From assembly GCA_021770345.1 (NCBI GenBank), contig JAETRD010000001.1:124001-188000 (forward strand): 64,000 bases of DNA, written 5' to 3'. Shown in pieces: positions 52,916-61,844 of this stretch. The translations under genes and the position numbers were made by a program. Every line of letters begins with the position of its first letter. Position 1 is the first letter of the stretch. The stretch comes from Lachnospiraceae bacterium (GTDB taxonomy: Bacteria > Bacillota > Clostridia > Lachnospirales > Lachnospiraceae). Below the pieces are notes generated by a model. It was given only the letters and a program-made list of their open reading frames with translations. It was not told the DNA's origin and did no database searches.

Positions 52916-53788
52916 TCAGCGTGCATTATTATAAATACTCGTCAGATACACCTGCTTTGCAAGCCCTGATTCGCGCATTGCCTCACAGGCATCCGCCGCA
53001 GCATCGTCATTGTCGAAAAGGCCGAATACCGTCGGCCCGCTTCCGCTCATCATCGCTCCGACGGCCCCGTGCTCTCTCATATGCCTTTTGATATCGGCAA
53101 TGACCGGATAGTTTGGAATCGTGACGGTCTCGAGCAGGTTTCCCATATCATCCGCAATCGCGCCCAGATCTTTGTTGCGAATATCCTCTGTCAGCCGGTC
53201 AATATCCGGGTGTACCGTCTCCGTATTTAATTTCAGATTTTCATAGACAAACCGTGTCGAGACACTGATCTGCGGTTTAGCGATCAGCACCGGGCATTTC
53301 ACCATCGGCGGAAGGGGGGTAATCTTCTCGCCGATTCCCTCCGCGAGCGCCGTGCCGCGCATCACGCAGTAGGGAACGTCCGCCCCGAGGTTCACTCCGC
53401 GCTCCATCAGATCCTGCCGTGAGAGCCCCAGCCCAAACAGCTTATTTACCCCGTATAAGACAGCCGCACCGTCTGTACTTCCGCCTGCCATGCCTGCGGC
53501 CACAGGGATATGCTTATGCAGTTTTATGTCGATGCCGTCCCGAATCCCGAATTCGTCTTTCAGCATCTTCGCCGCCTTAAACGCAAGGTTATTCTCATTT
53601 GCAGGCAGAAACGGCAGATTCGTCGTCAGCGTAATCCCGCCGGATGTCGTCTTTGCAATCTCGAGGCGGTCAAACAAATGAATCGTCTGCATCACCATGC
53701 GCACTTCGTGATAGCCGTCCTCCCTCCTGCGGACCACATCCAGTCCCAGATTTATCTTTGCAAGCGCCTTTACCGATATATTTTTCAT
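52916..53788 (-). CDS. ispE: 4-diphosphocytidyl-2-C-methyl-D-erythritol kinase
   Basis: A 290-aa GHMP kinase of the non-mevalonate isoprenoid pathway; it phosphorylates CDP-methylerythritol. KALAKINLGLDVVRRREDGYHEVRMVMQTI is the family N-terminus, PVAAGMAGGSTDGAAVL is the ATP-binding loop, and VGAMMSGSGPTVFGLFD is the C-terminal GHMP motif. All key motifs are intact. Confidence 0.96.
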   Translation of the reverse strand: MKNISVKALAKINLGLDVVRRREDGYHEVRMVMQTIHLFDRLEIAKTTSGGITLTTNLPFLPANENNLAFKAAKMLKDEFGIRDGIDIKLHKHIPVAAGMAGGSTDGAAVLYGVNKLFGLGLSRQDLMERGVNLGADVPYCVMRGTALAEGIGEKITPLPPMVKCPVLIAKPQISVSTRFVYENLKLNTETVHPDIDRLTEDIRNKDLGAIADDMGNLLETVTIPNYPVIADIKRHMREHGAVGAMMSGSGPTVFGLFDNDDAAADACEAMRESGLAKQVYLTSIYNNAR

Positions 53789-53911
53789 AACCGTATTCCC
53801 CTGTGTTTTTTCATGTACTTTGTATACAATATGGATATTAACATATTATTCCGCAAACCGTCAATTCTATCCGCCCCAACTTTTTTCCATTAATTTTATC
53901 CGTTTACAGTC

Positions 53912-53939
53912 TAATGTTCCTGTGACTTTCGACCGATAT
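53912..53939 (+). promoter_or_regulatory. Sigma-28 (SigD/FliA)-like promoter
   Basis: TAAT (53912-53915), 16 bp, then ACCGATAT (53932-53939). The Bacillus SigD consensus is TAAA-N15-GCCGATAT, so the match is 10 of 12 conserved bases. No fitting sigma-A pair was seen in this gap. Confidence 0.55.
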
Positions 53940-53970
53940 AAGGTTTAGGAGTAACTACGCATGGATGCAC

Positions 53971-54008
53971 CGCAATACTGTAAGCATTGCGGAAAAATAT
54001 TTTTTTCC
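53971..54008 (+). promoter_or_regulatory. Terminator-like hairpin in the leader of the 202-aa gene
   Basis: CGCAAT and ATTGCG form a short stem (53971-53991) followed by AAAAATATTTTTTTT. It lies between the promoter and the SD and could act as an attenuator; the stem is short, so this is tentative. Confidence 0.4.
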
Positions 54009-54029
54009 AAAGGAATGGAGGATGTGAAC

Positions 54030-54638
54030 ATGAGCATTAATTCAGTAAGCAATGCAGTACCAACCACAACCACGCAGCAGACAAGCACATACCAGAAACC
54101 GGCAGCCGAGACCACCGAGACAGCCAAGAAAGAAACCAACACCAGCGGCGTCGTGTATGAGAAGAGTTCTTCCGACAACACCGTCACCAAGAAAACGAAC
54201 TACGCTCTCGTGGAAAAATTAAAAGCAGACGCCGAGGAGCGCACTTCCCAGCTCCGCAGTCTCGTTGAGAAAATGATGACGCAGCAGGGCACAGCCATCG
54301 GCAAGGCGGACGATATGTGGAAGTTCCTTGCAAAGGGTGACTTCACCGTAGATGCCGCGACAAAGGCGCAGGCACAGAAGGATATCGCCGAGGACGGCTA
54401 CTGGGGCGTAGAGCAGACCTCAGACCGCATTCTTGATTTTGCAAAAGCGTTATCCGGCAATGACCCGGAAAAGGCAGACCTTTTGTTGGATGCGTTCAAG
54501 AAGGGATACGCCGAGGCGACAAAGAGCTGGGGCGATCATCTTCCGGATATCTCTTCCCGTACCTATGACGCTGTCGTAGAGAAGTTCAACGCTTGGAAGA
54601 ACGGAACGGAGACCACAGTAAACGAGACGCTTGTATAA
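54030..54638 (+). CDS. 202-aa protein, possible flagellar-regulon member
   Basis: A soluble protein. Residues 1-60 are a Ser/Thr/Gln-rich, probably disordered tail beginning MSINSVSNAV; the rest is helical (ALVEKLKADAEERTSQLRSLVEKMM, then DDMWKFLAKGDFTVDAATKAQAQKDIAEDGYWGVEQTSDRILDFAKAL). The pattern recurs in Lachnospiraceae as I recall, but no function is known to me. The SigD-like promoter and the flagellin-like N-terminus suggest a flagellar link. Start at 54030 from GGAGGATGTGAAC; an upstream 23-codon extension covers the leader hairpin. Confidence 0.8.
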   Translation: MSINSVSNAVPTTTTQQTSTYQKPAAETTETAKKETNTSGVVYEKSSSDNTVTKKTNYALVEKLKADAEERTSQLRSLVEKMMTQQGTAIGKADDMWKFLAKGDFTVDAATKAQAQKDIAEDGYWGVEQTSDRILDFAKALSGNDPEKADLLLDAFKKGYAEATKSWGDHLPDISSRTYDAVVEKFNAWKNGTETTVNETLV

Positions 54639-54666
54639 CGTACATTTCTCTTGTGGGTAACAAAAA

Positions 54667-54703
54667 GGACGGCTATGAGAAATTCTCATAGCCGCCCTTT
54701 TTT
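54667..54703. terminator. Bidirectional terminator between the 202-aa gene and the aminotransferase
   Basis: GGCTATGAG and CTCATAGCC pair perfectly, extended by outer GC pairs, followed by TTTTTT. It serves the plus-strand gene and, in the other direction, the aminotransferase. Confidence 0.9.
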
Positions 54704-54714
54704 GCCGCATGTCT

Positions 54715-56001
54715 CTATTCCATCTCTAAAAACTTCTCGATGCTCGCCAGTTTTACGCAGACAACAAATATCTGCGCCGCCATCGTGAGGTCCTCGAGGC
54801 ATGGGAACGACGGGGAAATGCGGATCACTGAGTCTCTCGGGTCCTTGCCGTAGGGGAACGGCGCTCCTGCCGGGGTCATCACAACGCCCGCCTTCTGCGC
54901 TTTCGCCACGACGTTTTTCGCACATCCGTCAAGCGTCTCGTAGGTGATGAAATAGCCTCCCTTCGGCGTATACCAGGTTCCAACCTCCAGGCCCTTTAAC
55001 TCCTGCTCAAACAAGTTTACGATCATCTCGAATTTCGGGCGCATGGACGCCGCATGCTTTTTCATGTGCTCGGTAATGCCGTGAATGTCCTTAAAAAACC
55101 GCACATGACGCAACTGGTTCACCTTGTCGTGACCGATGGTCTGTATTTTCAGCTGCTGTCTGATATCCACGAGATTGTTCGCGGAAGCCGCGATCGCAGC
55201 CACGCCCGAGCCCGGGAAGCTGATTTTGCTCGTCGAGCAGAATTTGTATACCATATCAGGATTTCCGGCGCGCTTGCACTCCGCCAAAATCTCGATCAAA
55301 TGATCCTGATCGATATCGTACAGATGGTGCACGCAGTACGCGTTGTCCCAGTAGATGCGGAAATCCTTTGCCGCAGGTTTCAGTCTTGCGAAGCGGCGCA
55401 CGGTCTCGTCGGAGTAGGTAATCCCCTGCGGGTTGGAGTATTTCGGCACGCACCAGATTCCCTTGATCGCCTCGTCCTTTGCGACAAGCTCCTCGACGAT
55501 ATCCATATCCGGTCCGGTGGGAAGCATCGGCACATTGATCATCTCGATTCCGAAATACTCGGTAATCGCAAAATGTCTGTCGTAGCCCGGAACCGGACAC
55601 AGGAATTTGACCTTATCGAGCTTACACCAGGGCGTATTTCCCATCACGCCGTTGGTCATAGAGCGCGAAATTGTGTCGTACATGATATTCAGGCTGGAAT
55701 TTCCGTAGATGATAATATTGTCCGGATTGCACTCAATCATATCGCCGAGCAGCACCTTCGCCTCCGCGATACCGTCTAACACACCGTAATTGCGGCAGTC
55801 CGTGCCATCCTCACAGGTGAGATCCGAATAGGGGGAAAGCACATCCATCATTCCCATAGACAGATCTAACTGCTCCTGAGAGGGTTTTCCTCTTGACATA
55901 TCCAGTTTTAATCCCCTGTTCTGGAATTTTTTGTATTCCACTTCCAGTGTTTTCTTTTCCTTCAAGAGCTCTTCCCTGCTCATTTCCCGATATGGCTGCA
56001 T
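54715..56001 (-). CDS. Aspartate aminotransferase, subgroup Ic (PLP enzyme)
   Basis: A 428-aa fold-type I PLP enzyme of the PF12897 group. LDMSRGKPSQEQLDLSMGMMD near the N-terminus, YGNSSLNIMYDT, WCVPKYSNPQGITYSDETV, the cofactor Asp in IYWDNAYCVHHL and the Schiff-base Lys in FCSTSKISFPGSGVAA are visible. It should transfer amino groups between aspartate and 2-oxoglutarate. It is translationally coupled to rarA (start 3 bp after its stop). Confidence 0.92.
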   Translation of the reverse strand: MQPYREMSREELLKEKKTLEVEYKKFQNRGLKLDMSRGKPSQEQLDLSMGMMDVLSPYSDLTCEDGTDCRNYGVLDGIAEAKVLLGDMIECNPDNIIIYGNSSLNIMYDTISRSMTNGVMGNTPWCKLDKVKFLCPVPGYDRHFAITEYFGIEMINVPMLPTGPDMDIVEELVAKDEAIKGIWCVPKYSNPQGITYSDETVRRFARLKPAAKDFRIYWDNAYCVHHLYDIDQDHLIEILAECKRAGNPDMVYKFCSTSKISFPGSGVAAIAASANNLVDIRQQLKIQTIGHDKVNQLRHVRFFKDIHGITEHMKKHAASMRPKFEMIVNLFEQELKGLEVGTWYTPKGGYFITYETLDGCAKNVVAKAQKAGVVMTPAGAPFPYGKDPRDSVIRISPSFPCLEDLTMAAQIFVVCVKLASIEKFLEME

Positions 56002-56004
56002 TGC

Positions 56005-57336
56005 TTAGTCCTCCTCTTCCATTCCTTTTATTCTGTCAAAATATGCACGGATTTCCTTCTCATAACCGTTTTCAGTCGGCCTGTAAAACCGTCTGTCCGC
56101 AAGCCCGTCCGGCAGATACTGCTGCTTCACATAATGATTCGGGTAATCGTGCGCGTATTTGTACCCCGCTCCGTGTCCGAGCTTTTCGGCCGCCCGATAG
56201 TGGGCATCCTGCAGATGCACCGGAATCGGTGCGGTCACGGTGTCTTTTACCGCGTCCATCGCCGCGAAAATCGCGCCGGATGCCGCGTTGCTTTTCGGCG
56301 CGCTCGCCACATAAGTCACGGCCTCGGCCAAAATGATCTGAGCCTCCGGCATGCCGACGCGCTCCACCGCCTGCGCAGCGGCCGCAGCCGTCACAAGCGC
56401 CATGGGATCCGCATTGCCGACATCCTCCGCCGCGCATATCATAATCCGCCGCGCAATAAACCGGATATCCTCGCCCGCATACAGCATCCTTGCCAGATAA
56501 TAGACCGCCGCATCCGGGTCGGACCCCCGCATACTCTTAATGAACGCGGACACTGTGTCGTAGTGATTGTCCCCGGACTTGTCGTACTTTACGACACGCT
56601 TCTGAATACATTCCTGCGCCACGGCCAGATCAATATGTATCTTCCCGTCCGCGCTGCGCTCCGTGGTCAGCACGCCGAGCTCCACCGCCGTCAGCGCCGC
56701 CCGCGCATCCCCGTTTGCAACGTCCGCAAGAAACTCCGCCGCCTCCTCGTCGATGACGGCGCCGTAGGAACCCATTCCCTTTTTCTCATCCTCCACCGCC
56801 CTGTGGATTAAAAGTCTCAGATCCTCCTTTGAGAGCGTTTTCAGTTCAAAGATAATCGAGCGGGATAAAAGCGCCCCGTTCACCTCAAAATACGGATTTT
56901 CTGTAGTCGCTCCGATGAGCACCACGGTCCCGTCCTCCACAAACGGGAGCAGATAATCCTGCTGGCCTTTGTTGAACCGGTGAATCTCATCGATAAACAG
57001 GATCGTCTTTTTTCCGTACATTCCCTGACTGTTTTTCGCCTGGGCAATGACCTCCTCCATATCCTTTTTACCCGCGGATGTGGCGTTGATCTGAAGAAAT
57101 TCCGCGCTTGTAGTATTTGCGATCACCTTCGCAAGCGTCGTCTTTCCCGTCCCCGGCGGTCCGTACAGGATGATTGAGCCAAGCTTATCCGCCTTGATCG
57201 CCCGGTACAGCAATTTGTCCTTCCCGATGATATGCTGCTGGCCGACCATCTCCTCTAACGTCGTCGGTCGAAGCCGCGACGCCAGCGGCGATTCCGTTTC
57301 CTTTTGCTGTTCTCTCATGTAATCAAATAAATCCAT
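56005..57336 (-). CDS. rarA: Replication-associated recombination protein A (RarA/MgsA)
   Basis: A 443-aa AAA+ ATPase acting at stalled replication forks. Walker A GPPGTGKTTLAK, Walker B TILFIDEIHRFNKGQQD, sensor 1 LIGATTENPYFEVN and the C-terminal SADPKSNAASGAI-like MgsA block are present. The start at 57336 (MDLFDYMRE) matches close relatives; an alternative Met at 57357 adds seven residues. Confidence 0.93.
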   Translation of the reverse strand: MDLFDYMREQQKETESPLASRLRPTTLEEMVGQQHIIGKDKLLYRAIKADKLGSIILYGPPGTGKTTLAKVIANTTSAEFLQINATSAGKKDMEEVIAQAKNSQGMYGKKTILFIDEIHRFNKGQQDYLLPFVEDGTVVLIGATTENPYFEVNGALLSRSIIFELKTLSKEDLRLLIHRAVEDEKKGMGSYGAVIDEEAAEFLADVANGDARAALTAVELGVLTTERSADGKIHIDLAVAQECIQKRVVKYDKSGDNHYDTVSAFIKSMRGSDPDAAVYYLARMLYAGEDIRFIARRIMICAAEDVGNADPMALVTAAAAAQAVERVGMPEAQIILAEAVTYVASAPKSNAASGAIFAAMDAVKDTVTAPIPVHLQDAHYRAAEKLGHGAGYKYAHDYPNHYVKQQYLPDGLADRRFYRPTENGYEKEIRAYFDRIKGMEEED

Positions 57337-57471
57337 GCCACAACCCGCCTTCTCCATTGTCTATTACCTTACAGGAAATGCGCCGGATTTACAAGAGTTC
57401 CGCCGCAATTTTGCCATTCTGTATAGTTTTTTTGCAAAATCATTTTTCCCGCTGTTGATACCTCACAAGTA

Positions 57472-57499
57472 TTGCCATTTATTTACGGTATGGTATAAT
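57472..57499 (+). promoter_or_regulatory. Sigma-A promoter of the hemerythrin gene
   Basis: TTGCCA (57472-57477) and a perfect TATAAT (57494-57499) are 16 bp apart, about 57 bp before the start. Confidence 0.8.
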
Positions 57500-57555
57500 A
57501 GTCTCGCCAGCCGCACGGCCACAGCACACACTATTTTAAGAAGGATGGATTTGTC

Positions 57556-58407
57556 ATGTTTGAATTTACGGACGACTGTATTATAGGAATCGAGCAGATT
57601 GACGAGGAGCACCGATATCTGTTTGACCTCCTGAACAGAACGCATACTCTCACGAGCATGGATTTTCAGAACGACCATTATCAGGTCATCAAGGATATCA
57701 TCGCGGAGCTCGACAATTACGCAGAACAGCATTTTACAAACGAGGAAGCTTACATGGAGCAGATACGCGACCCTGAGCTGATTCTCCAGCGGACGCAACA
57801 TGCCTTTTTCCGCGAAAAAGTAATGATGCTCGATTTAGCCAACATTGACGAAGCCGAAGAACAGTGGAAGGTTCTCGACGAACTTGTCACGTTTCTGGCC
57901 AGATGGCTCTATCACCACATTTTAAGCAGCGATATTCTGATTGGAAAGCTCCCGCCTCTCGAAGAGTGGATGATAAAAGAAAATCCCTGCGAATTTACCG
58001 AGGATTATTTGGTCGGCATTGAACTGATTGACCGGGAACACGAAGAGCTGTTCCGCATTGTCGGCAGTGCAAATCAGCTGGTGAAATCTTACGACACCGC
58101 CGTGGACTACGATGCGCTTATGAAAATTTTAAATGAGTTAAAAGCGTACACCGAAGAGCACTTCCAGGACGAAGAAGAGTACATGGAATGGATTCATTAC
58201 GACGGGCTCGCCGCACAGAAGCGCGCGCATGAAGCGTTTATCGATAAACTCGAAAACATTGACCTCGACGAAATTGAAAACAATCCGCAGGAATATCTGC
58301 AGAAACTGCTGGAATTTTTGCTCGGCTGGCTGATCAACCATATTATGTATACCGACAAAAAAATACCGGTGCGGGATTCGCAGCAGATGACGAATACACC
58401 GGGCTGA
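57556..58407 (+). CDS. Tandem bacteriohemerythrin
   Basis: A 283-aa protein with two hemerythrin domains (about 1-135 and 140-283). Each keeps the di-iron ligands: domain 1 QIDEEHRYL, HFTNEEAYM, QHAFF and WLYHHILSSD; domain 2 LIDREHEEL, HFQDEEEYM, AHEAF and WLINHIMYTD. It likely binds O2 or senses oxygen or iron in an anaerobe. It has its own promoter and terminator. Confidence 0.93.
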   Translation: MFEFTDDCIIGIEQIDEEHRYLFDLLNRTHTLTSMDFQNDHYQVIKDIIAELDNYAEQHFTNEEAYMEQIRDPELILQRTQHAFFREKVMMLDLANIDEAEEQWKVLDELVTFLARWLYHHILSSDILIGKLPPLEEWMIKENPCEFTEDYLVGIELIDREHEELFRIVGSANQLVKSYDTAVDYDALMKILNELKAYTEEHFQDEEEYMEWIHYDGLAAQKRAHEAFIDKLENIDLDEIENNPQEYLQKLLEFLLGWLINHIMYTDKKIPVRDSQQMTNTPG

Positions 58408-58544
58408 CATACATAGGGGCTGACGCATTCAGACTTGCTTTGCATGCCTGTAATTCTCACTATGGGAACTACGGGCATAGAAAGTAAACCGGAACGCGAC
58501 AGCCCCTCGTATTCTCTCCTCCGATATCCGGTTTCTAATTTCCC

Positions 58545-58571
58545 CAGGCAAATACCGGAATGCCTGTTTTT
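58545..58571 (+). terminator. Terminator after the hemerythrin gene
   Basis: CAGGCA and TGCCTG form a six-bp stem with a ten-base loop, followed by TTTTT, about 140 bp after the stop. Confidence 0.7.
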
Positions 58572-59314
58572 CAGTTCCGCAGCTGCCGTACCCGCATTGC
58601 GATATTCTCCTCAAATTCCTCATCTGTATACTTCGGGTCTCTCGTCGCCCGCCAGATCCCGCACGGCACCTCTCCACAGACGCCGCAGTCTTTCAAATTC
58701 TTTCCACAGACGCACTCGTAAATCTTGCATGTCGTCCCCTCCGGCATGTGAAACACCTTTCCCTCACAGGCATTGCAGCCGCTGCACATCGATCCGTAGC
58801 AGTAACACGCGCGGCAGTCGGTACCGCAGACGCTGATCATCGAGCGCTCATACGCCGTAAACCATTCCTGCACCACATCCTGCGGATGCTGTACCAGTTT
58901 CGCGGTTTCCCCGACGCTTTTCCCCTCTTTAAACTGACGACAGGCCACTGAATACATGCTTTCCGCCACCTCGATCAGGTGTCCGTTCGGGTCGAAGATA
59001 TGAGTCCCCCTCTGCAGCCACGGATAGGTCTTTGCCTCATGAAGCCGCTCCACATCCGGATGCTTCTCCAAAATCACAAGAAACGCTTCGAAATCTTCCG
59101 TCTCAAAATAGAGCTCCATCGTATTTGAGCGGTATTTCATCGTGTCCGCGGAAAATCCCGCAATCTCGTCAAAATGCTCCTGCAGCGTCAGCCCGCAGCT
59201 CAATGTTTTGCACCAGCCGAGATCAACGACAACCTCCTGTCCAAACAGCTCGCGGTAAAACCGCAGCGACTGTTCCATATCCTTTACGGCGATTAACGTA
59301 TTGCTGTACCTCAT
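58571..59314 (-). CDS. VOC-domain protein fused to a Cys-rich DUF3795 domain
   Basis: A 247-aa two-domain protein. Residues 1-120 are a vicinal-oxygen-chelate (glyoxalase/dioxygenase-like) fold (NTLIAVKDMEQSLRFYRELFGQEV, ending FDPNGHLIEVAE). Residues about 155-240 are a DUF3795-like Cys-rich region with about 13 cysteines (CGTDCRACYCYGSMCSGCNACEG, VCGKNLKDCGVCGEVPC), likely metal-binding. The fusion suggests the Cys-rich domain serves the VOC enzyme or senses metal. Substrate unknown. Confidence 0.85.
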   Translation of the reverse strand: MRYSNTLIAVKDMEQSLRFYRELFGQEVVVDLGWCKTLSCGLTLQEHFDEIAGFSADTMKYRSNTMELYFETEDFEAFLVILEKHPDVERLHEAKTYPWLQRGTHIFDPNGHLIEVAESMYSVACRQFKEGKSVGETAKLVQHPQDVVQEWFTAYERSMISVCGTDCRACYCYGSMCSGCNACEGKVFHMPEGTTCKIYECVCGKNLKDCGVCGEVPCGIWRATRDPKYTDEEFEENIAMRVRQLRN

Positions 59315-59352
59315 TGCAAATCCTCCTTTATGTATGACTTAAACACATCATA

Positions 59353-60222
59353 CTATGCTTCCGGAGATTGGCCTTGTATATTTCCGACATTTCGTCTCGC
59401 ATATTCCCGCGCGTCGGACATGTTCATGGAATGAAATCTCTTAAAATCGTGACACAGATGTGCCTGGTCGGAATATCCATAGCGGTACACGGCATCCATC
59501 ATATCGAAATTTTTCTTGGATAAAAACTCACTCCACAGGTACTGATAACGAACCATGGACGCCAGACTCTTTGGCGATACCCCGACATATTCCAGAAACA
59601 GCCGTTCCAGCTGCCTTCCTCCGACAAGAACCTCCCGCTCTAAATCCGCCATCCGTATATTTCCCTTACACTGTAATATCTTAGATGCCGCCTCAAACAC
59701 CGTTTTATTCCGGTATCTGTCGTTAAACTGTTCCAGGAGTATGCGCTCCGCAATCGGAATAAACCGGTAAATATCCGCGGTGTCAAACAGCTGCCGCTCG
59801 ATTTTTTTCTTCATTACCGAAAAGTGACAGTCCACATCAAAAAATGCATTTTTCGTGTTTCGCAGGGATTCCTCTGCAAACATGGGGACTCCCCACGGAT
59901 AAAAGCGAATCGCAAACACAAAATATGTGTTTCTCCTGTTTCCTGCGCTTTCCGTGACAAAGGTCCGGTCATCGATTCCGCAAAACAGGCTTTCGATTCG
60001 GTTGTCCGTAAAATCCACAGTGAAAATAATATCCATGCAGGTATCGGGTATCACGATTTCCGTCTTCTTCGCCTGATTCCCACTGCCCGCAACCACCCGC
60101 GGCGACCCCCAGAAGCACCGGATATAGGGCTTTAAGGCATCGCACGGCTCAAACTCCATATAGTCTCCGGTGCATTTATACGGGGCCGCCGTGATGGGCC
60201 TGTACATTCTGTGCAATTCCAT
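59353..60222 (-). CDS. AraC-family transcriptional regulator
   Basis: A 289-aa regulator. An N-terminal ligand domain (PCDALKPYIRCFWGSPRVVAGSG, FAIRFYPWGVPMF) precedes a C-terminal AraC domain (REVLVGGRQLERLFLEYVGVSPKSLASMVRYQYLW and YGYSDQAHLCHDFKRFHSMN). It is encoded just downstream of a VOC gene's promoter region and may control it. The 5' end of this gene is duplicated 1.2 kb upstream as a damaged fragment. Confidence 0.9.
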   Translation of the reverse strand: MELHRMYRPITAAPYKCTGDYMEFEPCDALKPYIRCFWGSPRVVAGSGNQAKKTEIVIPDTCMDIIFTVDFTDNRIESLFCGIDDRTFVTESAGNRRNTYFVFAIRFYPWGVPMFAEESLRNTKNAFFDVDCHFSVMKKKIERQLFDTADIYRFIPIAERILLEQFNDRYRNKTVFEAASKILQCKGNIRMADLEREVLVGGRQLERLFLEYVGVSPKSLASMVRYQYLWSEFLSKKNFDMMDAVYRYGYSDQAHLCHDFKRFHSMNMSDAREYARRNVGNIQGQSPEA

Positions 60223-60260
60223 ATAAGCAGTTCCCTCTCATTTGTGTTTCCCGTGCACAC
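60062..60260 (-). repeat. Direct repeat, intact copy: 5' end of the AraC gene
   Basis: This segment (start region of the intact AraC gene and 38 bp upstream) is repeated at 61499-61632 with about 90% identity and an internal deletion of about 70 bp. The pair flanks a 1.24-kb low-GC segment. Confidence 0.8.
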
Positions 60261-60316
60261 CTGTCAACCCCTTTAGAGTCCAGCAGTTTGTCTAGTCGGA
60301 TTTCTCCATATGTCAT
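60176..60316 (-). pseudogene. Truncated XRE-type regulator start fused to the AraC leader
   Basis: After a good SD (AAGGGGAAC) an ORF begins MTYGEIRLDKLLDSKGV, which resembles Cro/CI-type helix-turn-helix N-termini. After about 17 codons it enters the sequence of the AraC 5' repeat and ends without sense at 60176. The junction at about 60260 is exactly where the repeat starts, so recombination truncated the gene. Confidence 0.5.
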
Positions 60317-60329
60317 AATGTTGTTCCCC

Positions 60330-61436
60330 TTAATATTTGTCTGTGTATGAAGTGTTCTCAATACCTTTGCTATTGAGGTTGAAAACCATTTTGTCGAGGT
60401 GTGCTTTCCAGAATACCTTAAACCACTTGGTTTCTCCAAACCATTTTACAATAGTTGGACTGATTGCGTAATAACACCTGATGAATAACCTGCCATACCA
60501 TGTAGCATCTAATGTGTAGTCTCGGAATCGTCTTAGTGTCCATACTTCCGGACAATCATATGAACCATAAACACAGGTAGCTACATAACAACCTTTAAAA
60601 CTACTTTGATTAGAGTTGTCTTGTTGATATTTTCGAGGATGTAGCTGCCTCTGTATACTATCCTTTTCAGCAGGTTGTAATTTATCAGCAAATGAACTGA
60701 TAAGGTCAGTATATGACCCCATTATACGTCTATTTTTGTCGATGAACTCTCTACATTTATCATATAGCAGTGCATTTAATGATACGCTATTTGCAAATGC
60801 TGATGCTGGTATCTCATCAATTGTACATTCTTTAGAATAAGCTAGTTTACCATTGAATTGTTTCTCAATATATAGCGTATATACTTTATTTTCATAATAT
60901 ATTTTATTATCCTCCGGTGCAAGCGAAATTGCTTTATCTCCATAAGCTACAATATCTTTTACCCAAAAACTTGTTTCTATCATAAAAAGCCAGACTTCTA
61001 TATTTTGTGAGTCGTATGACATTATTTCATCGAGTACATCTTTTGTTTCTTTAGAGTCCGGATATTTCTTCCAGGTTTCTTTTGCATATTCAAGTACACC
61101 AACTTCATGGAATAAGTCCGCGATTATTTGTAAGGCATTATTACCCGTCCTTTTAATTTCATCCAAGTATATATTTGCATTTTTATAATTATGTAAAAGC
61201 AACTCCTTTTTCGCATCTGCAAGTAGTCCGGAAATATCTGCACTTACCATAGTTATATTAGCACCTGCATAACTATTATTGGTCGTATAATTGTTTGTAA
61301 TGTATGTATTATAATTGTTGATTGCTTTTTCAGTGATAAATGCTGTTCCACAATATTTGCATATCCCGGCTTCTTTTGTGTCATCTACCTCAATATTTGC
61401 TCCACATTGGATACATTTAGCAGCTACTAATGGCAT
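60330..61436 (-). CDS. Zinc-ribbon protein with CFI-box-type C-terminus
   Basis: A 368-aa protein of unknown function, low in GC. Residues 1-35 are a zinc ribbon (KCIQCGANIEVDD, ICKYCGTAF), followed by an Asn/Tyr-rich stretch and a helical, TPR-like middle (about 75-260). Residues about 285-340 (CYVATCVYGSYDCPEVWTLRRFRDYTL, CYYAISPTIVKWFGE) match the CFI-box C-terminal domain, whose consensus is CFIATAAYGS...PEV..LR.FRD..L. No membrane segment is obvious. SD AAGGGGGATTTT precedes the start. Confidence 0.75.
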   Translation of the reverse strand: MPLVAAKCIQCGANIEVDDTKEAGICKYCGTAFITEKAINNYNTYITNNYTTNNSYAGANITMVSADISGLLADAKKELLLHNYKNANIYLDEIKRTGNNALQIIADLFHEVGVLEYAKETWKKYPDSKETKDVLDEIMSYDSQNIEVWLFMIETSFWVKDIVAYGDKAISLAPEDNKIYYENKVYTLYIEKQFNGKLAYSKECTIDEIPASAFANSVSLNALLYDKCREFIDKNRRIMGSYTDLISSFADKLQPAEKDSIQRQLHPRKYQQDNSNQSSFKGCYVATCVYGSYDCPEVWTLRRFRDYTLDATWYGRLFIRCYYAISPTIVKWFGETKWFKVFWKAHLDKMVFNLNSKGIENTSYTDKY

Positions 61437-61498
61437 AATAAAATCCCCCTTGTCATTTAATTGTTTTATTTTATCACATAACTAGGAGGATTGGTATT

Positions 61499-61632
61499 GT
61501 CTTCTTCGCCTGATTCCCGCTGCCCGCAACTATCCGCGGCGAACCCCATATACGGAGCCGTCGTGACGGGCCTGTACATTTTGTGCAATTCCATGTAAAC
61601 AGTTCTCTCTCATTTGCGTTTCCCGTGCACAC
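61499..61632 (-). pseudogene. Damaged copy of the AraC 5' end
   Basis: The sequence repeats 60062-60260 (WGSPRIVAGSGNQAKKT in one frame; MELHKMYRPVTTAPY in another). About 70 bp are deleted after the 15th codon and the frame is shifted. The following gene end is missing. It borders the CFI-box cassette. The rest of the 745-bp gap up to 62181 contains remnants listed next. Confidence 0.75.
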
Positions 61633-61844
61633 TTTATCCGGCGCTTTCTTTCCCGCACCGGACACAAGCACGCACGCCCTGCGCGCCGGCTGTCAGATCA
61701 AAAAAATTCTGTCTAAGCAGTGGTTCTGCATGCAGCACCGTATGCGCGCCGTGATATTCGAAATATCGTTTTTCAGATAATCCGCAAGCTCCGCCACTAC
61801 GGCGACAAGCTCTTCCGGCAAATAATCAGACTGTTTGATTGCAA

